A stretch of 64,000 nt of DNA from DATKWD01 sp035529695 (GTDB lineage Bacteria; Actinomycetota; Acidimicrobiia; Acidimicrobiales; Salinilacustritrichaceae). Within the stretch, counting starts at the first letter, position 1, and every line of letters starts with the position of its first letter. The translations under genes were made by a program, and so were the position numbers. This document shows, piece by piece, positions 43,597-52,995 of the stretch. A model generated the notes under the pieces. It did not search any database. It was not told the DNA's origin and saw only the letters and a program-made list of their open reading frames with translations. The stretch covers positions 48,535-112,534 of the forward strand of contig DATKWD010000061.1 of the NCBI GenBank assembly GCA_035529695.1. Reading direction: 5' to 3'.

Positions 43597-43625
43597 TTCG
43601 GCTCCTTCGTCGTCGGTCGTCGACC

Positions 43626-44192
43626 TCAGACTTCGAGTAGCTCCGCTTCCTTGAGTTCCAGGGCGTCATCGATCTGAGCTTCATGGGTTCTGGTGATCTT
43701 GTCGAGGGCAGCCTCGGCACGGTGGAGATCATCTTCGCTCATGTCACCATCTTTCTCGAATGCCTCAAGATCCTGCCTTGCCGCGCGGCGCGTGTTGCGG
43801 ATGCTCACCCGACCTTCCTCGGCCATCGACTTGACAACTTTGACCAGATCACGCCGACGTTCTTCGGTGAGTTGCGGGAAGGACAAGCGCAGGACGGCGC
43901 CATCGGAACTCGGGTTGAGCCCGAGGTCACTGCCCTGGATCGCCTTCTCGATGGCCTCGATGGCCGTCTTGTCATAGGGGCTGATGACCAGGGTCCGAGC
44001 CTCGGGGACGCTGAACCCCGCGATCTGCTGCATCGGCACGTCAGCGCCGTAGTACTCGACCGGCATCTTCTCGACCAGCGCCGGCGTCGCCCGCCCGGTG
44101 CGGATCGTGGCCATGTCGCGACGGGTGTGGCTCACGGCCGAGCGCATCTGCTCGGTCGCGTCGTCGATGACGAGCGAGGCGGTCTCGTTCAT
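43626..44192 (-). CDS. frr: Ribosome recycling factor
   Basis: RRF, with EF-G, splits the post-termination ribosome. The 188-residue protein from the ATG at 44192 has the complete two-domain pattern: MRSAVSHTRRDMATIRTGRATPALVEKMPVEYYG, the domain II stretch IAGFSVPEARTLVISPYDKTAIEAIEKAI, LPQLTEERR-like SFPQLTEERRRDLVKVVK and the terminal helix. An upstream in-frame start would add 17 residues that cross into pyrH. It follows pyrH by 7 nt with AGGTGATG before the start; pyrH-frr is a universal pair. Confidence 0.96.
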   Translation of the reverse strand: MNETASLVIDDATEQMRSAVSHTRRDMATIRTGRATPALVEKMPVEYYGADVPMQQIAGFSVPEARTLVISPYDKTAIEAIEKAIQGSDLGLNPSSDGAVLRLSFPQLTEERRRDLVKVVKSMAEEGRVSIRNTRRAARQDLEAFEKDGDMSEDDLHRAEAALDKITRTHEAQIDDALELKEAELLEV

Positions 44193-44199
44193 GCGGTCA

Positions 44200-44934
44200 T
44201 CACCTGACCAGGGTACCGATCGCCTTGCCCTCGAGAACGGCACGGAGGTTCCCGGGTTCGAGGACGTCGAACACCACGATCGGAAGCTTGTTGTCCATGC
44301 AGAAGGTGATCGAGGTCGGATCCATCACCGTGAGGCCCCGATTGAGCACGTCCATGTAGGAGAGCTCGTCGATCTTGGTCGCAGTCGGGTCGAGCTTGGG
44401 GTCGGCGGTGTAGACCCCGTCGACGCCAGAATGGGTGCCCTTCAGCACGGCCTCGGCCGACACCTCGGCCGCACGAAGCGCCGCAGGCGTGTCGGTGGTG
44501 AAGAACGGGCTTCCGAGGCCCGCCGCGAAGATCACCACGCGGCCCTTCTCGAGGTGGCGGATGGCCTTACGCCGGATGTAGGGCTCGGCGATCTGGTCCA
44601 TCCGCACTGCGGTCTGGACCCGAGTCGGCTGGCCGAGACGCTCCAGGGTGTCCTGGAGCCCGAGCGCGTTGATGACCGTGGCGAGCATGCCCATGTAGTC
44701 GGCCTGTGCACGGTCCATTCCGGAACCCGCGCCGGTCATCCCCCGCCAGATGTTCCCGCCACCGACCACCACGGCGACGTCGACGCCGAGACTGCGGGCC
44801 TCGACGATGTCCTTGGCGATGTTCTCGACCACGTCGCCGTCGAGAGCGTCGGTCTCACCGGCGAACGCCTCGCCCGAGAGCTTCAGGAGCACGCGCTTCC
44901 AGCGGAGGCCGGCAGCGGGGCCGTCGGCGGCCAT
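44200..44934 (-). CDS. pyrH: UMP kinase
   Basis: PyrH phosphorylates UMP to UDP and is allosterically tuned by GTP and UTP. The 244-residue amino-acid-kinase-fold protein shows VLLKLSGEAFAG, VVVGGGNIWRG, the ADYMGMLATVINALGLQDTLE helix and FAAGLGSPFFTTDTPAALRAAE, all diagnostic. The last strand VFDVLEPGNLRAVLEGKAIGT is present. ATG at 44934 shares one base with the tsf stop (TGATG). The rpsB-tsf-pyrH-frr order is strongly conserved. Confidence 0.96.
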   Translation of the reverse strand: MAADGPAAGLRWKRVLLKLSGEAFAGETDALDGDVVENIAKDIVEARSLGVDVAVVVGGGNIWRGMTGAGSGMDRAQADYMGMLATVINALGLQDTLERLGQPTRVQTAVRMDQIAEPYIRRKAIRHLEKGRVVIFAAGLGSPFFTTDTPAALRAAEVSAEAVLKGTHSGVDGVYTADPKLDPTATKIDELSYMDVLNRGLTVMDPTSITFCMDNKLPIVVFDVLEPGNLRAVLEGKAIGTLVR

Positions 44935-45720
44935 CAGGTGCCGATCAGCACCTGCTCGAAACGGACCAGTTCGGCGTCTCCGAGCAGTTGCTTCACGGTC
45001 TGCTTCTCATCGCGGATGAACTTCTGCTCGAGCAGAACCTGCTCCTGGAACCAGCTCGTCAGCCGGCCCTCGACGATCTTGTCGATCGCCTGCTCGGGCT
45101 TGCCTTCCTTGCGGGTCAGGTCTTCGAGGGTCGCACGCTCATCGGCGACGTCGCTCTCGGGTACCTGGTCACGGGTGAGGTACGCGGGTTTCGTGAACGC
45201 GATGTGCACGGAGAGGTCGTGCGCGAGCTCGGGGGTGCCGCCGGCGAGTTCGACGACGACGGCGTTGACGCCGCGACCCTCCTGGGTGTGCAGATAGGTG
45301 TCGAGGATGTTGCCTGGTGCCGCCTCGACCAGCACGGCCCGACCTGCCTCGATGTTCTCCTTGATCGTGACCTTGAGGTCGTCGATCTGGTCCTTGGCGG
45401 CCTCGAGGGCCGACTCGCCGTTGGCGAGGACGTCATCGGCGAGGCGTTGAGTGAGCGTCGCGAACGCCTCGTTCTTCGCGGCGAAGTCGGTCTCGGACTT
45501 GAGCTGGGCGATCGCAGCCCGACCCTCGCCGGTCGCAACCGCGATCGCACCTTCGGTGTTCTCGCGGTCGGTGCGGGTGCCGGCCTTGGCGAGACCCTTC
45601 TCGCGAAGCACCTTGCGGGCGGCCTCCATGTCGCCGTCGGCCTCGGTGAGCGCCTTCTTGGCATCCATCATCCCGGCGCCGGTCGACTGCCGGAGCGCCT
45701 GTACGTCCTTGGCAGTGAAT

Positions 45721-45728
<8 letters not shown>
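44934..45728 (-). CDS. tsf: Elongation factor Ts
   Basis: EF-Ts is the nucleotide-exchange factor of EF-Tu. The 264-residue protein starts FTAKDVQALRQSTGAGMMDAKKALTE, then DMEAARKVLREKGLAKAG, and the TDFAAKNEAF motif that contacts EF-Tu, followed by two dimerisation-like core subdomains and a C-terminal helix. The ATG at 45728 has AAGGAGAG upstream and overlaps the rpsB end by 8 nt. Codons further upstream belong to an antisense-like frame over rpsB. Confidence 0.96.
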
Positions 45729-46683
<955 letters not shown>

Positions 46684-46690
46684 GGCCGGC

Positions 46691-46761
46691 TCCTCTCTCG
46701 CGGTTGAGCGAAGCCCGGCTCTGTGCACTCCGAGGAGTGACCGCGAGAAGGTGAGCCGGGC
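46691..46761 (-). promoter_or_regulatory. Pseudoknotted leader RNA of rpsB (candidate S2 autoregulatory element)
   Basis: Two perfect 9-bp pairings interleave. Stem A pairs 46740-46748 with 46696-46704 (TCTCGCGGT/ACCGCGAGA). Stem B pairs 46753-46761 with 46713-46721 (GCCCGGCTC/GAGCCGGGC). Between them is a small hairpin at 46726-46739 (CACTC/GAGTG). The order B, A, hairpin, B', A' is that of an H-type pseudoknot. Strand A' overlaps the first bases of the Shine-Dalgarno (46691-46697), so folding should limit ribosome access. Confidence 0.7.
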
Positions 46762-46800
46762 GGAAGTGTTGACCTGCGCAGCGGTTGCTGAGCGTCCAAG

Positions 46801-46806
46801 AGCATA
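46801..46806 (-). promoter_or_regulatory. -10 box for rpsB-tsf
   Basis: TATGCT on the minus strand, with a TTGTCG about 19 nt upstream, predicts a start near 46794 and a leader of about 110 nt. It is the best sigma-A-type -10 in the window. Confidence 0.5.
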
Positions 46807-46840
46807 GGCGCCGCCCGGTCTCGCACGACAAACGGGCTCG

Positions 46841-48448
46841 CTACCCCGGCACGGTTGCGCCGCCGACGAAGAGCCCTGCTGCCATCAGTTGCTCGGTCTC
46901 CGAGACGAGTCGGCCGCTCAGCACATCGAGGACGATGTCACGGTTGGACTCACACGTCGGCGGCGAGCCGGCGATCGCGAGTGCGATCTCCCGATTCGTG
47001 GCCGGGTCGCCTGGGAGTTGCTCGTGGGCGTGGAGTCCGACCAGCGGCACGGTGATGTTGGCGGCGCCGTCGAGCTGCGACCGGTTCGACGCCACGACGA
47101 GGTCACCGCGAGCGCCGACCGACGTGAGGCGCACGCCTTCGGGCACACGACTGCGGGCCAGCCGATCGGTCAGGCCACTTCCGACCGCCAACTGGTGCAC
47201 CGCGGGCGAATCGAGCTCGATCGCGCTGCCGGCAACGTCGTTGATGACCCCGAATGTCAGAGATGCGCCCAGATCCGTTCGGACCGCGGCTGCGGCAGTG
47301 GCCAGATCGGCGCCCTGGTGCGGCGTGCCGAGAGTGACCACCGCCCCGAGTGGGCCGGTCCTTCCGGCCGCATCGAGTTCGAGGAGTGCGAGTCGGGCGA
47401 CGAGACCGCCTTGGGAGTGAGCGACCACATCGACCGCCACCCCCGGTTCGAGCCTGGCGAGCTCGTCGATCAGTGCTGCGAGCTCGAGGCCCGACTCGAC
47501 CAGATCTGCCTGTGAGTCCGATGCGGTGTACGGCGTCGCGACGATGTCCTGCCGACGGTCCGTCGGGTCAGGGGTCCGGCCACCCTCGTAGGAGAAGCGA
47601 TAGACGTCCTCGGGGCGATAGCCCAGCGCAGACGCATCGACGTCGTCGACGGCCGCATCGCCGCTGGTCGAACCGAGCCCGCCGACCAGGACGACCACTC
47701 GACGCTCCGACCCCACCGCCACCGGCGCATGGGCCGGAGTGCACGGCGGGCGGTCACGGAACCGGTGGACGAGCGCGAGACCGGTGCGGAGTCCGAAGCC
47801 GGTCGGGTCGAGCGCACTGCCAAGGCTCGATGAGAGCGCCGCGGCATCGAGCGCACGCCCGCGGAGCCAGTCGGCGGTCCCCTCGCGGAAGCCGGGCCGC
47901 TCGGCCAGCCATCGCGCGACGGCGGCCCGCTCTTCAGCGACCGACGACGGCGCCGTGTCGGTCGGGACGAGCCTGACTCCGCCCGTCGCACCGACGAACA
48001 GGGCTGCGGGGTCGAGATACTCGTCGCCGGCGCGAATCCCCAGGTGGGTTCGAGTGCCGGAACGTCCGATGACCTGACCGCCATCGACATGGTCGCCACG
48101 CCCGACGCCGATCGTTGCGAGAAACGAAAGGGTCGACCTCAGCCCGTCGGCGTGTCGGACCGTCACATGGAGCGAACCGCCGACCTGACCGGCGAAGGTG
48201 ACCTCACCGGCTGCAACCGCCGCGACCGGCATGTCGGGTTCGGTCGCGTACTCGATGCCCCGATTGCCCGGCCCGTAACGGTGTTCGGGCGCCCGGAACG
48301 GATCGGTGACCGGTGCGTCGACCGGGGGGTGGTAGCTGACCCCACCTGCCGGTCCGGCCCGGCCCGGTGGAGCGGCGGCCACCAGGGTCGACAGGGCAAC
48401 GATCGCGGTGAACAGGGTGCGTGGAGTCGAGAACATGGAATCCCCCAT
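46841..48448 (-). CDS. Secreted fusion: degenerate M23 peptidase domain plus lipase-like hydrolase
   Basis: A 535-residue exported protein. Residues 1-31 are a signal peptide (STPRTLFTAIVALSTLVAAAPPGRA). Residues 40-155 form an M23/LysM-like (LytM) fold: NRGIEYATEPDMPVAAVAAGEVTFAG and THLGIRAGDEYLDPAALF. The zinc ligands are lost: the first His is Asn62, the Asp is Glu66, and the HxH pair keeps only His135. Residues 250-500 are an alpha/beta hydrolase with VVVLVGGLGST and nucleophile Ser345 in VVAHSQGGLVARLAL, and VTLGTPHQGADLA, like PGAP1/lipases. The M23 gene beside rpsB is conserved in Actinobacteria; the fusion may bind peptidoglycan and cleave an ester. Start ATG at 48448 lies in a hairpin; ATG at 48436 is an alternative. 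Confidence 0.83.
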   Translation of the reverse strand: MGDSMFSTPRTLFTAIVALSTLVAAAPPGRAGPAGGVSYHPPVDAPVTDPFRAPEHRYGPGNRGIEYATEPDMPVAAVAAGEVTFAGQVGGSLHVTVRHADGLRSTLSFLATIGVGRGDHVDGGQVIGRSGTRTHLGIRAGDEYLDPAALFVGATGGVRLVPTDTAPSSVAEERAAVARWLAERPGFREGTADWLRGRALDAAALSSSLGSALDPTGFGLRTGLALVHRFRDRPPCTPAHAPVAVGSERRVVVLVGGLGSTSGDAAVDDVDASALGYRPEDVYRFSYEGGRTPDPTDRRQDIVATPYTASDSQADLVESGLELAALIDELARLEPGVAVDVVAHSQGGLVARLALLELDAAGRTGPLGAVVTLGTPHQGADLATAAAAVRTDLGASLTFGVINDVAGSAIELDSPAVHQLAVGSGLTDRLARSRVPEGVRLTSVGARGDLVVASNRSQLDGAANITVPLVGLHAHEQLPGDPATNREIALAIAGSPPTCESNRDIVLDVLSGRLVSETEQLMAAGLFVGGATVPG

Positions 48449-48486
48449 CGGGAGACGCCCGTGGGCGCCGGCGTCGACATGGGGGA
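48441..48486 (-). promoter_or_regulatory. Large hairpin over the start of the M23-lipase gene
   Basis: TCCCCCAT (48441-48448) and ATGGGGGA (48479-48486) form an 8-bp stem, with GACGCC (48454-48459) and GGCGTC (48470-48475) nested inside as 6 bp. The ATG at 48448 lies in the outer stem, so translation may be hindered unless it opens or the ATG at 48436 is used. Confidence 0.5.
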
Positions 48487-48539
48487 AGTCGTCGATCGTT
48501 CAGCAGGTACCGTGTCCTGGCCGCTTGCGACCGGTGAAG

Positions 48540-49325
48540 TCAGCGAGCGGGTTCCCGATCGGCTGCGAGCATCCGTGACCGGAGCTGGAGGATCGACTTC
48601 GTGTGGATCTGGCAGACCCGGCTCTCGGTGACCCCGAGCACATCACCGATCTCGGCCAGCGTCAACCCCTCGTAGTAGTACAGCGTGAGGACGACCTTCT
48701 CGCGCTCGGGCAGCCTCGTGATGGCGTCGGCCAGCAGGTGACGCATCTCCTCGACCTCGAAGAGATCGACCGGGCCCTCACTCGGGTCGGCGATCGTGTC
48801 GCCCAGCGTCGAGCTCTCGGTGCGGTCGCCGCCGACCGACAGCATCTCATCGAGTGCGACCAGACCGACGAAGCTGATCTGACTGAGGGTCTTCTGGAGT
48901 TGGGCGTCGGACAACCCGAGCTCCTCGGCCAGCTCTTCGTCGGTCGGGGTGCGATGGAGTTCGGTCTCGAGCTTCGCGTACGCACGCTCGAGCGACCGGG
49001 CCTTGGCTCGGACCGACCGGGGAACCCAGTCGATGGCCCGCAGCTCGTCGAGGATGTTGCCCTTGATGCGAGCGATGGCGTAGGTCTCGAACTTGTAGCC
49101 GCGCTCGGGCTCGTACTTGTCGATGGCGTCGATCAGGCCAAAGATGCCGTAACTGACCAGGTCGGCCTGCTCGACGTTCTGCGGGAGACCCACCGCGACG
49201 CGGCCGGCGACGTATTTCACCAACGGCGAGTAGTGCACGATCAGCTGATCTCGGACGGCATCGGACGCGTTCGACTTGTAGTCGTCCCACAACCGCTGGA
49301 TCTCTGGTTCGACAGGAGTGCTCAC
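48540..49325 (-). CDS. whiG: Sigma factor of the FliA/WhiG family
   Basis: A 261-residue sigma-70 family factor of the FliA/WhiG branch. Region 2 is clear: LIVHYSPLVKYVAGRVAVGLP, VEQADLVSYGIFGLIDAIDKYEPERGYKFETYA and RIKGNILDELRAIDWVPRSVR; region 3 has ERAYAKLETELHRTPTDEELAEELGLS; region 4 ends LTLAEIGDVLGVTESRVCQIHTKSI. In Streptomyces WhiG governs sporulation, in other bacteria FliA governs motility. No flagellar or whi genes are seen here. The gene lies between xerC and the M23 gene, near rpsB, a conserved actinobacterial setting. GTG start with GAGGCG upstream; probably co-transcribed with xerC. Confidence 0.94.
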   Translation of the reverse strand: MSTPVEPEIQRLWDDYKSNASDAVRDQLIVHYSPLVKYVAGRVAVGLPQNVEQADLVSYGIFGLIDAIDKYEPERGYKFETYAIARIKGNILDELRAIDWVPRSVRAKARSLERAYAKLETELHRTPTDEELAEELGLSDAQLQKTLSQISFVGLVALDEMLSVGGDRTESSTLGDTIADPSEGPVDLFEVEEMRHLLADAITRLPEREKVVLTLYYYEGLTLAEIGDVLGVTESRVCQIHTKSILQLRSRMLAADREPAR

Positions 49326-49333
49326 AGCTCGCC

Positions 49334-50215
49334 TCAGGCGCGGGGGTGGGTTCGGTCGACGACAGCCCGGAGCCGGGCGCGACTGACGTGAGTGTAGTGC
49401 TGCGTGGTCGCCAGATCAGCGTGACCCAGCAGTTCCTGGACCGCGCGAAGGTCGGCGCCCCCGTCGAGCAGATGGGTCGCGAAGCTGTGTCGAAGGGCGT
49501 GCGGATGGGTCGGGTCGATCGAGCGACGGTCGATGATCCGCCTCACGTCGCGCGGCCCCAAGCGGCGGCCGCGGCGATTGTGGAACAGCGCCGGCCCTTC
49601 GCTCGCGGGAATGACGAACATGGCCCGATCGCGCTCGATCCACTGCTCGAGACGATCGGCCGCAGGACCGCTCAGCGGGACCCGCCGGACCTTGCTGCCC
49701 TTGCCCAGGACCGTGATCGACCCGCGGACGAGGTCGACGTCGTCGACGTCGGCGCCACAGAGCTCACTGACCCGCAGTCCCGACCCGTAGAGGAGCTCGA
49801 GCACGGCATCGTCGCGGCACCGCAGCGCAGGTGGGTCGTCGGCCACGGCGGCTGGAGGAGTGTCGAGCAGCGCGTCGAGTTCGTCTTGGCGAAGCACCCG
49901 CGGTAGCCGCCCTCCCCCCGTCGGAGCGTGGACCCCCGCCGTCGGGTCGGTCGTCACCTCGCCCCGCCTGACCAGATCGGCGAAGTAGCGCCGCAAGGAC
50001 GACATCCGACGCGAGATGGACGCCTTGGCGAGGCGCCTTGTGGTGAGGTGTGCCAGATAGCGCCGCACCAATGTGCGATCGACGTCCGAAGGTGCCACGA
50101 TGCCCGATCGCGACGCCCACTCGACGAACCGTTCGACGTCGCTTCGGTAGGCCGCGACCGTCCGTTCGGACAACCCGGTCAAGGAATTCGCGAACCGCTC
50201 CACGTGCCACGCCAC
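49334..50215 (-). CDS. xerC: Tyrosine recombinase XerC/XerD
   Basis: A 293-residue Xer recombinase that would resolve chromosome dimers at dif with FtsK. All catalytic residues are present: Arg148 (GLRVSEL), Lys172 (KGSKVRRVPL), His239 and Arg242 (HALRHSFATHL), His265 (LLGHADLATT) and nucleophile Tyr274 (HYTHV). The N-terminal SAM-like core-binding domain covers residues 1-95. The GTG start at 50215 lies 6 nt after TACGCT. Position next to dprA and whiG matches other Actinobacteria, where it is usually called xerC; XerD cannot be excluded without a second copy. Confidence 0.94.
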   Translation of the reverse strand: MAWHVERFANSLTGLSERTVAAYRSDVERFVEWASRSGIVAPSDVDRTLVRRYLAHLTTRRLAKASISRRMSSLRRYFADLVRRGEVTTDPTAGVHAPTGGGRLPRVLRQDELDALLDTPPAAVADDPPALRCRDDAVLELLYGSGLRVSELCGADVDDVDLVRGSITVLGKGSKVRRVPLSGPAADRLEQWIERDRAMFVIPASEGPALFHNRRGRRLGPRDVRRIIDRRSIDPTHPHALRHSFATHLLDGGADLRAVQELLGHADLATTQHYTHVSRARLRAVVDRTHPRA

Positions 50216-50221
50216 ACACGC

Positions 50222-50227
50222 AGCGTA
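50222..50227 (-). promoter_or_regulatory. -10 box for xerC
   Basis: TACGCT ends 6 nt before the GTG at 50215, in the 34-nt gap after dprA; predicts separate transcription of xerC-whiG. Confidence 0.5.
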
Positions 50228-50249
50228 CTTTCATCAGCACCCTGAATGG

Positions 50250-51371
50250 TCAGGCTCGCATGGTCCGTTCGTACCAACCACTCCGTGTGACCACCTCGCC
50301 TGCGGCGACAAGACGATCGAGGATTCCGCACACCTCGACGACGTCGAGGCGCGTGCGGAGGACGAGTTGATCGGCGGTCACCGCCTCCCACTCGAACGCA
50401 TCGAGCACCGCGATCTCTGACGCTGATCGGCCGGTCAGACCAGACGCGACCGGCTCGGCCACCGGTGCCGTGGAACCGAGCGCGAGCAGCACGTCGGTGG
50501 CGTCGCGAACGACGCCCCGTCCCTCGTGCAGCAGTGCATTCGTACCTTCGCTGTTGCGAGCCATGACCGGGCCGGGGACTGCGAGGACGTCGATCGAGCG
50601 GGCATCGGCCTCGTCGACGGTGTGCATCGACCCGCCACGTGCGGGCGACTCGACGACGATCACCACTTCGGCCATCGCTGCGATGATGCGGTTCCGCGCG
50701 GGAAATCGCCACCGGTCGGCTCGCGCACCGAGGGGCGCCTCGGAGATCAGCGCGCCGGCCGACGCGACATCGCGCCACAGTGTTCGGTTCGCACGAGGGT
50801 AGGGCACATCGAGGCCGGTGCCCGCCACCGCCAGGGGCGCGGCACCGTGCGCGTCGATGGCCCCCCGATGTGCGGCCGCGTCGATCCCGGCCGCCAGGCC
50901 CGACACGACGGTGACTCCCGCTGCTGCGAGGTCGGATCCGAGTCGATACGCCGTGTCGTAGCCCGCTCGCGAGCACCGGCGAGTGCCGACGATGGCGACG
51001 GTCCGGTCAGACAGACGGCCGAGGTCGCCATCGATCGACAACAGCAGCGGCGGATCGGGATCGTGCTGCAACCGGGCGGGATACGCGGCCTCGCCGAACA
51101 TCACGACGCCATAGCCGGCGACCGCGTAGGCATCGAGCAACGCGTGCGGGTCGGTACCGCGTGCCTCCGAGCGCCAGCGCTGCAGCAGTTCGCGGGAACA
51201 TCGCGGCGACACGGTGCCCAGCGGCGGCGCCATGGGTGCATCACCGCCGAGCACGGCAGCAAGCGCCTCAGCCGGTGTGCGGTCGACGAGCACCGCACGC
51301 AGACGTGCCGGCCCCATCCCGTCGAGGCTCACCAGCGTCGCCAGCGCAGCCCGCGAACCGACCGCCGTCAT
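50250..51371 (-). CDS. dprA: DNA-processing protein DprA
   Basis: DprA binds incoming single-stranded DNA and loads RecA in natural transformation. The 373-residue protein has the Rossmann-like core: YPARLQHDPDPPLLLSIDG, VAIVGTRRCSRAGYDTA, VTVVSGLAAGIDAAAHRGAI, VAGTGLDVPYPRANRTLW and RNRIIAAMAEVVIVVESPARGGSMHTVDEA. A C-terminal winged-helix follows (ASEIAVLDAFEWEAVTADQL). An N-terminal SAM-like helix pair precedes. The ATG overlaps the yifB stop (ATGA). With yifB, yraN and, farther off, cinA, it forms the widely kept competence-related set; whether this organism is transformable is not shown. Confidence 0.95.
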   Translation of the reverse strand: MTAVGSRAALATLVSLDGMGPARLRAVLVDRTPAEALAAVLGGDAPMAPPLGTVSPRCSRELLQRWRSEARGTDPHALLDAYAVAGYGVVMFGEAAYPARLQHDPDPPLLLSIDGDLGRLSDRTVAIVGTRRCSRAGYDTAYRLGSDLAAAGVTVVSGLAAGIDAAAHRGAIDAHGAAPLAVAGTGLDVPYPRANRTLWRDVASAGALISEAPLGARADRWRFPARNRIIAAMAEVVIVVESPARGGSMHTVDEADARSIDVLAVPGPVMARNSEGTNALLHEGRGVVRDATDVLLALGSTAPVAEPVASGLTGRSASEIAVLDAFEWEAVTADQLVLRTRLDVVEVCGILDRLVAAGEVVTRSGWYERTMRA

Positions 51372-52882
51372 GCGGCCGCCAGTTCGAACTCGAACGGCTC
51401 GCCTCGAAGCGCGAGCGCGGCGGCGACGACTGCCTCGTCGATCGTCGTTCCCATGCCGCGTAGATCGGCGATGGTGCGGGCGACTCGCCGGACCCGCACG
51501 AGTCCTCGTCCGGTGAGGCGGCCGGCCTCGAGGGCGCGCTCGAGCATCCGGAACGCGGCGGGGGCCAGCGGTGCCACCAGATTGAGTTGATCGGTACCGA
51601 GTTCACCGTTGAGGCCGAAGCCGCGCTCGAGCGCGAGTTGTCGCACGGCATCGACCCGGGCGCGCACCGACGATGACGACTCGCCTGCGTCGGAGCCCAG
51701 GAGGTCGGCAGTGTCGGGCCGACCCACCGTGACCCGCAGGTCGAAGCGGTCGAGCAACGGTCCTGACAACCGACGCAGATACCGCGCCCTGGCGTGGGAC
51801 GAGCACCGACATCGGCCCTGCGGGCCATCCCACCCACACGGACACGGATTCGACGCCGCCACCAAGAGGAACTCGGCCGGCAGGGTGATCGAGCCGTGAG
51901 CCCTCGCCACCCTGATCGCGCCGTCCTCGAGGGGCTGTCTGAACGCGTCGAGCGTGCCGGCGTCGAACTCGCCCAACTCGTCGAGGAACAAGACGCCGCG
52001 GTGGGCGAGCGATGCCTCGCCGGGCCGCATGGTCTGGGTCCCTCCGCCGATGAGCGACACCCGGGACGAGGTGTGGTGGGGCGCCCGATACGGAGGGCGC
52101 ACGACGAGACCGGTCGGCGGCAGCCGGACCCCCGCCGCGCTGTGGATACACGTGACCCGCCGTGCCGCTTGCTCGTCGAGTGGGGGCAGGATGCCCGGGA
52201 GCCGGCTCGCCAGCATCGACTTTCCTGAGCCGGGCGGGCCGACGAAGAGCAGCGGGTGGGCGCCGGCCGCTGCGATCTCGAGACCGAACCGGGCCATCGG
52301 TTGGCCCCGAACGTCGGCGAGGTCGGGGCAGCTCGGCTCGTCACCGACCGGAGGGACCGCAGGCAGGTCGGGCCACGGTGTGATGTGGGCGAGCGCGTCG
52401 ACCAGCTCGCGCAGGGTCGACGCCGACCGGATGCCCTGGCGACCGACGACCTGCGCTTCGATCGTGTTGCCCAGCGGCACCACCACCGGGTCGGCGTCGA
52501 CCGCGTCGAGCAGTGGCACCGCTCCCTCGACGCTGTGGATCGTGCCATCGAGTCCGAGCTCGCCGATGAAACCGACTCCGGCGATGGCCTCGGGGGCGAG
52601 GGCTTCGGAGGCGACCAGCAGGCCGACGGCGATGGCGAGGTCGGTTGCCGCGCCGGCCTTTCGCTGCCCGGTGGGAGCAAGGTTCACGGTGATCCGCCGA
52701 TCGGGAAAGGCGAAGCCGCTGGACGCGAAGGCCGCTCGGATGCGGTCGCGCGCTTCGCGGCAGGAGGTGTCGGGAAGGCCGACCACGGTGAAGGCAGGGA
52801 GCCCGCTGCCGACATGGGCTTCGACGCTGACGGCGAGACCGTCGACCCCGGCAAGGGTCGCGGACGGGACAAGGGCAAGCAT
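51368..52882 (-). CDS. comM: YifB/ComM family Mg chelatase-like AAA ATPase
   Basis: A 504-residue YifB/ComM protein. ComM is a helicase that extends heteroduplexes in natural transformation. It has the N-terminal ChlI-like domain (VEAHVGSGLPAFTVVGLPD, RITVNLAPTGQRKAG), the AAA core with Walker A FVGPPGSGKSM and Walker B GVLFLDELGEFD, an NPCPCGW zinc-ribbon-like motif with further Cys in RCRCSSHARARYLRRLSGPLLDRFDL, and the C-terminal Mg_chelatase_C domain. ATG at 52882 has GGAGG 6 nt upstream. It heads a unit with dprA. A small plus-strand gene lies between it and yraN. Confidence 0.95.
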   Translation of the reverse strand: MLALVPSATLAGVDGLAVSVEAHVGSGLPAFTVVGLPDTSCREARDRIRAAFASSGFAFPDRRITVNLAPTGQRKAGAATDLAIAVGLLVASEALAPEAIAGVGFIGELGLDGTIHSVEGAVPLLDAVDADPVVVPLGNTIEAQVVGRQGIRSASTLRELVDALAHITPWPDLPAVPPVGDEPSCPDLADVRGQPMARFGLEIAAAGAHPLLFVGPPGSGKSMLASRLPGILPPLDEQAARRVTCIHSAAGVRLPPTGLVVRPPYRAPHHTSSRVSLIGGGTQTMRPGEASLAHRGVLFLDELGEFDAGTLDAFRQPLEDGAIRVARAHGSITLPAEFLLVAASNPCPCGWDGPQGRCRCSSHARARYLRRLSGPLLDRFDLRVTVGRPDTADLLGSDAGESSSSVRARVDAVRQLALERGFGLNGELGTDQLNLVAPLAPAAFRMLERALEAGRLTGRGLVRVRRVARTIADLRGMGTTIDEAVVAAALALRGEPFEFELAAA

Positions 52883-52981
52883 GGTGCGCCTCCGGGTTCG
52901 GAAGGCGTGTACGGAGGGGCCTGCGAGCCAGCCCCGAAGCTGTCGACACCGTAACGGGGGGGTGTGACGGCTACGAGCTGC

Positions 52982-52987
52982 GATACT
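52982..52987 (+). promoter_or_regulatory. Possible -10 box for the 36-residue membrane protein
   Basis: GATACT, close to TATACT, ends 8 nt before the ATG at 52996, the same spacing as the strongest leaderless genes. Confidence 0.4.
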
Positions 52988-52995
52988 CGACGGCG

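Noticed and set aside
48540..49325. WhiG/FliA sigma as evidence for motility or sporulation
   Set aside because: The gene's place beside xerC and rpsB is conserved in Actinobacteria regardless of lifestyle; no flagellar or spore genes are in the window.
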